Shown: piece by piece, positions 1-8,803 of the stretch
Layout of the letters: every line of letters starts with the position of its first letter
Numbering within the stretch: position 1 is the first letter of the stretch
Assembly (NCBI GenBank): GCA_018701105.1
Contig: JABIWD010000050.1
Coordinates: 1 to 44,943, forward strand
Length of the DNA stretch: 44,943 bases
Origin: Candidatus Uhrbacteria bacterium
Lineage (GTDB): Bacteria > Patescibacteriota > Patescibacteriia > UBA9934 > UBA11717
Reading direction: 5' to 3'
The notes under the pieces: model-generated
What the model was told of the DNA's origin: nothing
Databases searched by the model: none
Seen by the model: the letters and a program-made list of their open reading frames with translations, nothing else
Position numbers and translations under genes: made by a program

Positions 1-3000
1 ACAACTTGTTGTATTTTAGGTTAAAGATTCTCACGATTGCTTTTGCAAGCGGTCGGTGCGTCTTCTCGTCGTAAACGATTCCCCAACTTGTTGGCTTCTG
101 TGGAATGGCCAACTTTATAAAGAGGCCGAGCACCACAACTTGCACAACTGCAAGTCCGATTGTCCACCAAGATGGATCGATCACTGCGACAATCATCGCA
201 ACTATCGCCCCGACAACTGAGAATACGTACATAAATCGACGTGTCCATGTTGCCAGTAACCCTTTCTTCGATGCTGCTATCTCTTGTCCTACAGGATCTG
301 CAGGTACATTCACAGAAATCGCAGAAGACATCTCGTTCACCTCAATGTTTTCACCATGGTAAAGATCCAGGAAGTCGCCGTCGACTTTAAGGCCACTTAG
401 ATGGTCACTTGGGAAAGTAAATCCATCTTTGCGAACCTCGATCTTATATACACCGGTGTCAACAACGAATATGAACCGCCCTGCCTTGTCCGTAACCTGA
501 CTCTTTACTATTCGATTTGTCGCTACATCGATCAATCGAACTATGGCCAAGTCAACTGGAACCTTGCGAAGACTGTCATACACGACTCCCCACTTCTTTC
601 GACGTCGTCGTTTTAGAAGCAAGAATGGTGCTGTGAAGAGATACTGCAGGAACCTGATCGCGTTAAATGAAGTTGCAAGCATGGTTACAGTAGATACTGC
701 CGTAAACGCCACGATTGGCGCTGCAACATCTGCTGACTCCTGTGCCGCCGCGTTTTGTCGCACGATTTGTACAGAGTTCACTGCGCGTCTTGTAAGAGCA
801 GGAAGCACATCTGCAATCGTCTCAATCTCCTCCGAAAGTGGAGGTAAAAGTTCGATCAGCTCAAACGGTGCGTTTACTATATTGCCCGCTATCGTGATCT
901 TCGTTGAGCTCAATGCATTGTATCCGTCCCTTCGAAGCTCGAGTGTGTACGTTCCATTTGGAACATACCAGGCATAGGTACCACTCTCACCTGTTGTGAG
1001 TGGATTGGTCTGAGCGTATGGGATTGCGTTCCAAATGTTTGGGCCGCCACCTTGAGCAAATAACGTAACTACTGCGTCATCCAACAAAGTTCCCTCGTTC
1101 TTGTCTCGGACGCTACCCTCAGGCTTCACCTCTAGTACATAATCTAATACCTGCGTCTCTCCTGTTATGTAGTTGATGTTGATCTGAAGCGATGTCCCAA
1201 CGTTTGGCGTAATTACGCGAGCTGAATACATCTGATTGTCTTCGACTTCTACCAACTCACCGTCCGTACTAGCAACAATGCTAGTTTCCTGGTTCATCAA
1301 GTACCCTGAATTTCCAACGCTCAATTGTACAGAAACTATGTCTGCCGGGGCGTTTACAAGATCCAAGTTCACACTAAGTCCACGACCTCCGAGTACGCGC
1401 ACTTCGTTTTCTACTGATGGCGTAAGTGCAATTGCATCACGCGCAACCAAGAACTCTACTTCCGTTCGTGGAATCAAGACAGATGGTACTGGCGGTGTGT
1501 CTTCATCAGGGATCACCACCACATCGTCGTCATCGTCTTCTCCGACAACGATATCATCGTCGTCATCGTCGTCATCATCATCCTCGCCTCCTCCTCCATC
1601 ATCATCATCGTCATCTCCTGGCGCAGTTGGCGGTATAACACCGTCAGCTAGCGTGGTAAAAGATGTATTTGCTGATGCTACCGACGCTGCAGCATCCGTC
1701 GAAGATGCAACCAAAGCGTAAGTAGTGTTTGCCAACAATCCGCTAAGTGGCAAACTATGGTTAATAACTAGTGGTGTGTCCGAGAATGTACCGATACCCA
1801 CTATCACAGCTGTGCTGTCCGCAGCTCTGCTAGTTACCCACGTAACTGTCGCCGAAGTCTGTGTGATACTCGTCACTTGAAGATTCGAGATCGTGAGACT
1901 GGTTGTAGGCGTGACAATAATCGGTGGTGCTGTACCAACTGGAGTCGCACTGTCGCTTGCGCCAGATGACACATTGCCTCCTGCATCAATCGCAAATATG
2001 GTGTAGAAATATTCCGTACCATTTGTGAGCGCTGTATGCAGGTAAGATGAGTCTGTTCCCGAGTAAATCTCTGTTCCGTCTGTAATTGATGTTGGCGCAC
2101 TTCCTAACTTGAATCGGAGTGAAACACTCGCGAAATCTAGGTCAGGTGGGTTAGTCCAAGTGAGTCCCACTTGTTCGTCGCCCGCTGCAGCTACAAATCC
2201 AACTACGTTTGTTGGTGGAAGGTCGATCAACGTCGTGAACGATGTTGAGTCTGTCGCGTCGTTCGCACTTGCATCTGATGAAAAGACATCAATAGGATAA
2301 AGAGTGCCGGGAGTAAGTCCTGTTAAGTTCACACTGTGTGTCAAAACCATGGTCCCGTCGGTGATTGTCCCGAAGGATCCCACCACCTCTGTGTCTGAAA
2401 GCTCGTCCGTGTCCCACGACACCGTCGCCGTCGTCTCCGTAATACTTGTTACTTGGAGATTCGTGATTATAGGCGCTGTCGTGTCTAACGTTGTAAACGT
2501 TAGATCGCTACTCGTTGTAGGATTTCCGGAGTTGTCCGATGCCCAGATCTGAAAGTGATACAACGTTGCTTCTGTCAGACCCCCTAAAGATCGGGTATGA
2601 ACAGTTCTATACAACGTATCTGGCAGTGACGTCTCCGTGTAACTCGTATCGAGCCCATAGAATAACTCTGTCTCTGCCGCTTCATCTGTCTCCCACGACA
2701 CTGTGGCGCTTGTCGTGGTTATGTTCGATACTACGATGTTCGTGATCGTAGGTGCTGTTGTATCTCCGGGCGGAGTAATGATCGGTGGATCACCACCTCC
2801 CGTCGTTACATTGACTGTTGCGCCCACGTTGAACGCGGTGCTGTCCTGTATACCAACGGCATACATCGCATGGTCACCAAACAGTCCGTATACATCTACT
2901 TCGTATGATCCTGCAATTGCAGGATTTGTTGTTTGTTCAGATCCTCCTGCTGCGTTCGTGCCAATTTGAATCTGCACGCATCGTCCTGCAGAGATCTCTG

Positions 3001-3397
3001 ATCCCCCCGCATCTGTTGGTGCGGTAAGGGTGATAAGTTGGCCTGACACGCCAACTCCCCAAGTACCTGCAGCTGCCGAAGCTGCTAGGGTTTTGTCCGA
3101 AAACGGACCATCACAGGCGCTATCATCGTCCTCCGCAAGATCGAAATCTGCAAAGGTCAACAATGAGAGATCAAATCCACTCTCATACTCCAAGACAATC
3201 GTGTCTGTTGGAGCGTCGACACCACTTGGTGTCACGAATTCCAGCGTTTGATTACTGAGTGTACTTTCTTGTTGATTAGACAATGTCAGGCTCGCGCTCG
3301 TCAAAATGCTTGCCATCGAAGGCTGACTCCATATCAGGGAGTGCATAATGATAAACGTTATCACTATAAGGATGTGCGAAAGGGATCGAAACTTCAT
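1..3397 (-). CDS. Large secreted/membrane surface protein with fibronectin type III-like repeats, Asp-rich linker, TM segments and carboxypeptidase-regulatory-like domains; 3' end truncated by window edge
   Basis: Manual translation of the minus strand from ATG 3397-3395 gives an uninterrupted frame to base 1: MKFRSLSHILIVITFIIMHSLIW...TAPTITNIVVSNITTTSATVSWETDEAAETELFYG...TAPIITNLQVTSITETTATVSWDTDE...GDDDDDDGGGGEDDDDDDDDD...; start overlaps the stop of the upstream gene (GTATGA). Absent from ORF track because no stop lies in the window. Confidence 0.9.
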   Translation of the reverse strand, partial: MKFRSLSHILIVITFIIMHSLIWSQPSMASILTSASLTLSNQQESTLSNQTLEFVTPSGVDAPTDTIVLEYESGFDLSLLTFADFDLAEDDDSACDGPFSDKTLAASAAAGTWGVGVSGQLITLTAPTDAGGSEISAGRCVQIQIGTNAAGGSEQTTNPAIAGSYEVDVYGLFGDHAMYAVGIQDSTAFNVGATVNVTTGGGDPPIITPPGDTTAPTITNIVVSNITTTSATVSWETDEAAETELFYGLDTSYTETSLPDTLYRTVHTRSLGGLTEATLYHFQIWASDNSGNPTTSSDLTFTTLDTTAPIITNLQVTSITETTATVSWDTDELSDTEVVGSFGTITDGTMVLTHSVNLTGLTPGTLYPIDVFSSDASANDATDSTSFTTLIDLPPTNVVGFVAAAGDEQVGLTWTNPPDLDFASVSLRFKLGSAPTSITDGTEIYSGTDSSYLHTALTNGTEYFYTIFAIDAGGNVSSGASDSATPVGTAPPIIVTPTTSLTISNLQVTSITQTSATVTWVTSRAADSTAVIVGIGTFSDTPLVINHSLPLSGLLANTTYALVASSTDAAASVASANTSFTTLADGVIPPTAPGDDDDDDGGGGEDDDDDDDDDDIVVGEDDDDDVVVIPDEDTPPVPSVLIPRTEVEFLVARDAIALTPSVENEVRVLGGRGLSVNLDLVNAPADIVSVQLSVGNSGYLMNQETSIVASTDGELVEVEDNQMYSARVITPNVGTSLQININYITGETQVLDYVLEVKPEGSVRDKNEGTLLDDAVVTLFAQGGGPNIWNAIPYAQTNPLTTGESGTYAWYVPNGTYTLELRRDGYNALSSTKITIAGNIVNAPFELIELLPPLSEEIETIADVLPALTRRAVNSVQIVRQNAAAQESADVAAPIVAFTAVSTVTMLATSFNAIRFLQYLFTAPFLLLKRRRRKKWGVVYDSLRKVPVDLAIVRLIDVATNRIVKSQVTDKAGRFIFVVDTGVYKIEVRKDGFTFPSDHLSGLKVDGDFLDLYHGENIEVNEMSSAISVNVPADPVGQEIAASKKGLLATWTRRFMYVFSVVGAIVAMIVAVIDPSWWTIGLAVVQVVVLGLFIKLAIPQKPTSWGIVYDEKTHRPLAKAIVRIFNLKYNKL

Positions 3398-4323
3398 ACG
3401 CGTCTTAATCGGCGTCTTGCAGCAACGATCCCTATACTGATCGCACTAAGAAGAAGCAAGCTTCTCCATGGGACTGCCCAAAGTGTTAATTGTGTTGTGT
3501 CGACTGCATCTTCACCGTAGGTCATCGATACCGTAAATCGAAACGGCCCTACGTGTGGCTTTTGAAACTCTCTTTTGAAATCTGAGATGCGCTCCTCTGC
3601 ATGTCCACCCCAAATTACATCAAACTTTCGAGAAGTTCCTGCTAGCACGGTTCTTTGTTCTTCGTTCACGACAAGCTGGTCGATAACTCGACCGAACATG
3701 TCCCGTACTTCGATAAAGCCGGAAGGCTTAACATGGACGTTACCGTTGTTGGCAAATGAAACCGACAACGAAACAGGTTGACTGGAGAACCACTTGGAAC
3801 CACCCGTGGATCGAAATGAATCGATTACTCCTTGAACAACACTATCCGTGGAAAGAACTTCGGCAAAAACGTACGGACCTGTGACACCTATTACTGAGAT
3901 GTCACCACGTTCACCACTGCGCACAGGGCGAAACGTTGACGCGATTCCTGCTGTAAGGCTGCCAGAGGATGTCTCTGGTGCAAGGACTTCTATTGTCACG
4001 TTCCGTTGCTCACCTGGGATCAGCACAAACTGATCGGGAGTAACAGACAACCATGATAGAGAAGGATCCCCTGCGGAATCGAGAAGGAATGAGGCTTGAC
4101 CGGATGCTGCGTCGATAATGTCCAGCAGTACTGGCTCTAGCACAACGCTTGTAGATTCACCTGTCTCGTTTAGAAGTGTGAGTTCCTCACTAAAAGGAAC
4201 ACCCGGATACACTTGTGTATCAATTCTTTCCGGCGTGAACGTTAACGCGTGCACGACAGTTGGAGCTAATACGGTACCAAGCATGATGGCACACGTGGGC
4301 AATATTGTGCGCCAGGTGATCAT
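3394..4323 (-). CDS. Secreted protein with N-terminal signal peptide and C-terminal TM plus basic tail (DUF916-like/surface-module component)
   Basis: 309 aa ORF; MITWRTILPTCAIMLGTVLAPTVVHA signal-like N-terminus, C-terminal LLLLSAISIGIVAARRRLRRV; overlaps next gene by ATGA. Confidence 0.8.
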   Translation of the reverse strand: MITWRTILPTCAIMLGTVLAPTVVHALTFTPERIDTQVYPGVPFSEELTLLNETGESTSVVLEPVLLDIIDAASGQASFLLDSAGDPSLSWLSVTPDQFVLIPGEQRNVTIEVLAPETSSGSLTAGIASTFRPVRSGERGDISVIGVTGPYVFAEVLSTDSVVQGVIDSFRSTGGSKWFSSQPVSLSVSFANNGNVHVKPSGFIEVRDMFGRVIDQLVVNEEQRTVLAGTSRKFDVIWGGHAEERISDFKREFQKPHVGPFRFTVSMTYGEDAVDTTQLTLWAVPWRSLLLLSAISIGIVAARRRLRRV

Positions 4324-4606
4324 AGTTGATTTCCTTAACGAGCTGCGGTGTTAATAATGTACGACTTTGTCTCTTTTTGTTTTGTTTCGGGTCTATGACC
4401 CTTGATCCCTCCAATTTCCGTGACGATTTTTGTTTTGAATTCTTATCGTCATTATAAATAGGACAAATCGAGAAAGTAATATTGTCGAAAGAACTCTACG
4501 CTCCCTTAACTCGTAAGCCTTGGGAAGATGTTGTATCAGTTTGGACTTGATATAACACCTCATCGATCCACAGTATGGACCAGTGAGGGACTACATCTAG
4601 ACAATG

Positions 4607-5257
4607 CTAGAAGTTCCCAGTGCTTACATAGAACAGTTCGTGTGAATACGTGCCGTCTGCCGTGACTCCATCGATCGATGCCTTAAATGTAACTATCGTT
4701 TCCGCGCCATTTTTCCAGTTTGCGCGAGAGGCAATCAATGTCGGACTAGTCGTGATCGGTTGATCGTCTGAAAATGCCCGATCTGTGCCAGTCAGCGCCA
4801 TTCCGTACTCCTCTGACCCAATTGTTACGGCTCCGTCAGCAACATCGTCGATGTCATTTGCTCCAGATCGCAGGTTTCCATCCTCGATTACGGTAGTTGT
4901 GTAACCAAACGGTGCATTTGTAGAGGTTGTAGCAGTAACTGACCCCGACTGGATCGCCGAATCAAGTAGTCCACCAATAGCAACTGATGATTGGGATAGT
5001 GAAAAGGTGAACGTTGGATGCTCAGCCAATGACTGCACACCATCCAAAAGTACATAACTCGCACTCGAGCTCTCACCGGCAAAATCTTCACCAGCAGATC
5101 CGTGGAGCAAGTAGCTTCCACTTGTGCCAGTTCCGCCGCCGCTTGAAAATGAGTCCCCGAAAATCCGATAGCTTCCAGAGCTCATGAGAGCAGAAACATC
5201 GCTAATTGAAATGACCATCAGAACCAGAGCTAGAATTAGAGCAGATAGGGTTTTCAT
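4607..5257 (-). CDS. Small secreted surface protein
   Basis: MKTLSALILALVLMVISISDVSA signal peptide, Ser/Thr/Gly-rich beta-type sequence; track ORF starts at 5311 but the internal ATG at 5257 fits the signal peptide better. Confidence 0.75.
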   Translation of the reverse strand: MKTLSALILALVLMVISISDVSALMSSGSYRIFGDSFSSGGGTGTSGSYLLHGSAGEDFAGESSSASYVLLDGVQSLAEHPTFTFSLSQSSVAIGGLLDSAIQSGSVTATTSTNAPFGYTTTVIEDGNLRSGANDIDDVADGAVTIGSEEYGMALTGTDRAFSDDQPITTSPTLIASRANWKNGAETIVTFKASIDGVTADGTYSHELFYVSTGNF

Positions 5258-5506
5258 ACGGTTTTGGTTCCTTAGTACCTCTATTCTAGCAAAAAAAGGG
5301 CTAAAAGTCAACCCATAATACCCCTAATCTTAGCCAAATATCGGGCTTTGACGACAATTTGTAGTCAACTTTCGGGACTTATCCAAAGTTGTCCTCAAGT
5401 TGTTAACAGGTTGTTAAGGTTTGTGGAAAAACTTGGCTAGTTGTCTAGACTACCGTTGCCAGACATGAGTTATCCACTGTTTTTGGACGGGTGTGGAACG
5501 ATTGTT

Positions 5507-5522
5507 TGTTTCACGTGGAACA
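5507..5522. promoter_or_regulatory. parS-like site (1 mismatch)
   Basis: TGTTTCACGTGGAACA versus canonical TGTTTCACGTGAAACA. Confidence 0.75.
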
Positions 5523-5604
5523 CGGGCTCGCACAGTGCTGCCATGCACGCAGCTAAAGATCTTGATATCAAGGAGGCTTATGCATCTAGCTCTCGCCAGA
5601 ACAG

Positions 5605-5720
5605 ACCCCTCCGCCCGTTGGGCACCTCCCCTTAGTAGGGGGAGGACACCTTGGTTTACTAGTTTGTTCTCCCCTTCCCGAGGGGAGATGTCAAAGGCGG
5701 AGCCACTTTGACAGAGGGGT
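5605..5720 (+). repeat. Composite palindromic repeat family 1, copy A
   Basis: ACCCCTCCGCCCgttGGGCACCTCCCCTTag..GGGGGAGG ... CTCCCCTTcccgAGGGGAGATGTCAAAGGCGGAGCCACTTTGACAGAGGGGT. Confidence 0.9.
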
Positions 5721-5784
5721 GTAGATCTAGCTAGTGCTAGTAGCGCCAGTCTATCCACACTTGAACACAAAATTGATCACAATT

Positions 5785-5800
5785 TGTTTCACGTGAAACA
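5785..5800. promoter_or_regulatory. parS site (perfect palindrome)
   Basis: TGTTTCACGTGAAACA. Confidence 0.9.
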
Positions 5801-5885
5801 AATCCCCGACATATCCACAAATACAAACAAAAAAACAGCCAAATGCTGTCTAAATACCACTATATTCTTACTGATCACCTGCATC

Positions 5886-5918
5886 GCTGGTGCGGACGCG
5901 CAGAAGGGCGTCCCTACG
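5886..5918 (+). repeat. Palindromic repeat family 2, copy 1
   Basis: GCTGGTGCGGACGCGCAGAAGGGCGTCCCTACG; matches reverse complement of 15750-15782. Confidence 0.75.
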
Positions 5919-6032
5919 TTCTAGCATCACTAGAATGGTCGAGCTGAGCTCGACTCCCCACCAGAGCTCATACTAGAGACTCGGTGCCAACGCTCATCGT
6001 TGGAATATTGCCAATAACCGAGCTGAGCTCGG

Positions 6033-6107
6033 TGGTGCCTCTGGAAGGAATCGAACCTCCAACTTATCCTTAGGACGGATTTGTTATATCCATTTAACTA
6101 CAGAGGC
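6033..6107 (-). tRNA. tRNA-Arg (anticodon CCT)
   Basis: GCCTCTG...GTCCTAA anticodon loop...GGTTCGATTCC...CAGAGGCACCA; acceptor pairs, CCA encoded. Confidence 0.85.
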
Positions 6108-6111
6108 ATTT

Positions 6112-6127
6112 TGTTTCACGTGAAACA
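6112..6127. promoter_or_regulatory. parS site (perfect palindrome)
   Basis: TGTTTCACGTGAAACA. Confidence 0.9.
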
Positions 6128-6224
6128 TTCTTGTATCTATTGCATATACAATACGCTCCAGATCAACGCCGGCATTCTAGCACATATCGCTTTGCAACGT
6201 ATCCGCTAGCACTTGCTAGATCAG

Positions 6225-6343
6225 ACCCCTCTGTCATAAGCGCTTCGCTGTATGACATCTCCCCTCAATCAAGGGGAGAGCAAGCTAGTAGACTAGGTGT
6301 CCTCCCCTTGACTCAAGGGGAGGTGCCCAACGGGCGGAGGGGT
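6225..6343 (-). repeat. Composite palindromic repeat family 1, copy B (inverted)
   Basis: ACCCCTCTGTCATAAGCGCTTCGCTGTATGACATCTCCCCTcaatcAAGGGGAG ... CCTCCCCTTgactcAAGGGGAGGTGCCCAACGGGCGGAGGGGT. Confidence 0.9.
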
Positions 6344-6412
6344 CTGTGTCAGGAATACTTGAGAATGCTCGTCATGCTAGTGTCGTAAAATACTGTTGAC
6401 TACGTTCACACA

Positions 6413-7459
6413 ATGGTTGCTACACAACGACCAAAACAAACATGCGCCTTATGTGCTAAAATGGGCCACATGGACACATTAACACTCGTAATTCTCATCC
6501 TAGTTGGCGCCACGCTTCTTGGTGCCGCCTTGATGATACTCAAAAAACTACAGGAGGTAAAAGAAGCGCAACTCGGTTCACAGAATGACAAGGTAATCTC
6601 ACAACTGAGTGAGAATCTCCAGGGAGTTCAGAAGATGGTTCAGAATCAAATGCAAGGGATGCAGGTGAACATGAACGATACTACCAAGGGAATGAATGAG
6701 CGTCTTGATAACGCGGCCAAAATCATCGGTTCACTAAAACATGAGCTTGGTGGCATGAAAGAAATAGGACGATCTATCTCTGACTTCCAACAATTCCTTA
6801 AATCGCCAAAGATAAGAGGGAACTTAGGAGAGCAGATATTGTACGACGCATTAGACCAAGTCTTCTCTCCTGAGCAGTACTCAAAACAGTACAAGTTCAA
6901 TGAAGGTCAGGTCGTAGACGCCATGTTGAAGACGTCCGCGGGGATTATTCCTATTGACTCCAAGTTTCCAATGGAGGCATACCGCCGATATCAGGCAACG
7001 AATGACGAGAAAGAAGAAAACGTGGCTCACAAAGAGTTCACAAACGCTGTTCGTAAGCATATTCGCGACATTTCAAACAAGTACATCCTCCCACAAGAGG
7101 GAACTGTTAACTTTGCCGTGATCTACATCCCATCAGAGGCCGTATATTACGAGGTCACGATGCAACACGAGGAGCTCAACCGCTATGCGCAGGAGATGAA
7201 CATCATGGTGACGTCACCAAACACGTTCTTTAACTTCCTACACATAGTAATGATGGGCATGGAGCGCACTCGGCTACAAGATCAAGCTCAGCAGATCTGG
7301 GAGATCTTAAAAGGCGTTCAAAAAGAGACAGAGAAGTTCGGAGAGAAGATGGGTGTACTGTCGCGACACGTTACGAATGCAAAGAATGCGATGGATACGG
7401 TAAACTCAGAGTACACAAAGCTATCAGGCAAAGTAGATCAAGTTAAATTATTGAAATAG
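6413..7459 (+). CDS. rmuC: RmuC family DNA recombination protein
   Basis: N-terminal TM, coiled coil, then KSPKIRGNLGEQILYDALDQ...IIPIDSKFPMEAYRRY typical of RmuC; likely start at an internal ATG (MDTLTLVILILVG). Confidence 0.85.
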   Translation: MVATQRPKQTCALCAKMGHMDTLTLVILILVGATLLGAALMILKKLQEVKEAQLGSQNDKVISQLSENLQGVQKMVQNQMQGMQVNMNDTTKGMNERLDNAAKIIGSLKHELGGMKEIGRSISDFQQFLKSPKIRGNLGEQILYDALDQVFSPEQYSKQYKFNEGQVVDAMLKTSAGIIPIDSKFPMEAYRRYQATNDEKEENVAHKEFTNAVRKHIRDISNKYILPQEGTVNFAVIYIPSEAVYYEVTMQHEELNRYAQEMNIMVTSPNTFFNFLHIVMMGMERTRLQDQAQQIWEILKGVQKETEKFGEKMGVLSRHVTNAKNAMDTVNSEYTKLSGKVDQVKLLK

Positions 7460-7460
7460 T

Positions 7461-7814
7461 ATGAAGATATACGTAGTCCACTCAAGCGCGTTTGATTATA
7501 CGAATAAACTGTACGCTCCTTTGAAGGATTCACCGTTAGCAAAAGTTCACGAGTTGATATTTCCACACGACGGCACGACTGCTGTCACGAATTCAAAGGA
7601 ACTCATAGGCTCCGTTGATCTCGTACTTGCCGAAGTGTCATTCCCAAGCACGGGAATGGGAATTGAGCTTGGCTGGGCAGAGGCACAGGGCACTCGTATT
7701 CTGTGCATTCATAAATCTGATGTAAAACCATCCGGTTCAATTAAAACAGTATGCAAACAGATCGTGAGCTACGATGAAAACGATCTAGTTGCTCGAGTTT
7801 CAGAATCATTATAG
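7461..7814 (+). CDS. Nucleoside 2-deoxyribosyltransferase-like protein
   Basis: MKIYVVHSSAFDY...ELIGSVDLVLAEVSFPSTGMGIELGWAEAQGTRILCIHK. Confidence 0.6.
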   Translation: MKIYVVHSSAFDYTNKLYAPLKDSPLAKVHELIFPHDGTTAVTNSKELIGSVDLVLAEVSFPSTGMGIELGWAEAQGTRILCIHKSDVKPSGSIKTVCKQIVSYDENDLVARVSESL

Positions 7815-7821
7815 TAACTAT

Positions 7822-8412
7822 ATGAAAAATCTAATCTTAGGATCAACCTCGCCGCGTCGTAAGGCGTTGCTGGAGCTGATCAACCTTCCGTTCGATATCG
7901 TGCCGAGCGAATATGAGGAAGATATGACGTTGGATATGCCACCGAAGGAACTCGTGCAGCACTTGTCTAAAGGAAAGGCTGACTCGGTGGTCAAGAAAGT
8001 TGAGAAAGGTATCGTGATCGCAGCGGATACGATCGTTGCTCTTAACGGAAAGGTGATGGGGAAGCCGAAGTCTGATGAAGAAGCGAGAAAGATGCTGCAG
8101 GAGCTTAGCGGTAATACGCACGAGGTCATGACCGGTCTTACTTTGATCGATGTGGAGAGTGGTCGGAGTCTATCTCGAGCAAACATCTCTAAAGTCACAT
8201 TCAAAACCATTCCTGAACACGAGATCGACGCATACATTGCGAGTGGTAACACAAGAAACCGTGCTGGTGCGTATGGTATACAGGATCTCGGTTCGCTGTT
8301 CATCTCTGGTATAGAGGGCGACTACTACGGAATAATGGGAATGCCGTTGTATGAGCTCATGAACATGCTCAAAGAGTTCGATGTCGATATTTGGAAAGAG
8401 ATGATCACGTAA
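7822..8412 (+). CDS. maf: Maf-like nucleotide pyrophosphatase
   Basis: LILGSTSPRRKALLELI...IVIAADTIVALNGKVMGKPKSDEEA...GAYGIQDLGSLFI. Confidence 0.9.
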   Translation: MKNLILGSTSPRRKALLELINLPFDIVPSEYEEDMTLDMPPKELVQHLSKGKADSVVKKVEKGIVIAADTIVALNGKVMGKPKSDEEARKMLQELSGNTHEVMTGLTLIDVESGRSLSRANISKVTFKTIPEHEIDAYIASGNTRNRAGAYGIQDLGSLFISGIEGDYYGIMGMPLYELMNMLKEFDVDIWKEMIT

Positions 8413-8413
8413 T

Positions 8414-8674
8414 ATGAAACAAGAAATATGCCAAAGTTGTGGAATGCCTCTCAAGAAGGACCCGCAGCATGGAGGGTCAGAGAAAGACGGGGGTAAATCC
8501 AAGCTATATTGCAGCTTATGCTACAACCTTGGAGAGTTCCGACAAGACATGAGCCTTGAGGAAATGATGGCACTCGTCGAAAACGTACTCGTAGAAAAAC
8601 GAATACCTCGATTCATCGCCAAGTTTCTCGCCAAGCAGACTCCGAAGTTGGAGAGATGGAGAGAAGACAGGTAG
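8414..8674 (+). CDS. Putative zinc-ribbon protein
   Basis: CQSCGMPL...LYCSLCYNLGEF Cys4 pattern; starts right after maf stop. Confidence 0.7.
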   Translation: MKQEICQSCGMPLKKDPQHGGSEKDGGKSKLYCSLCYNLGEFRQDMSLEEMMALVENVLVEKRIPRFIAKFLAKQTPKLERWREDR

Positions 8675-8680
8675 ATATAT

Positions 8681-8716
8681 AAAAACACCCCCCGGGATTC
8701 CGGTAGGGGTGTTTTT
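8681..8716 (+). terminator. Intrinsic terminator
   Basis: AAAAACACCCC...GGGGTGTTTTT hairpin. Confidence 0.85.
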
Positions 8717-8747
8717 GTTTATTGAATCACGGAATAGAGGAAGACTA

Positions 8748-8776
8748 TTGACATCTTGCTCGAAACGAGCTAGGTT
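8748..8776 (+). promoter_or_regulatory. Sigma70-type promoter of 8804 gene
   Basis: TTGACA-N17-TAGGTT. Confidence 0.65.
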
Positions 8777-8803
8777 GGCCGTAGACAACAGAGAGGAGAC
8801 GAC

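Noticed and set aside
1236-1721. + strand Ser-rich ORF (MSSTSTNSPSV...SSSSSSSSPPPP)
   Set aside because: Antisense shadow of the Asp-rich tract of the real minus-strand FnIII ORF.
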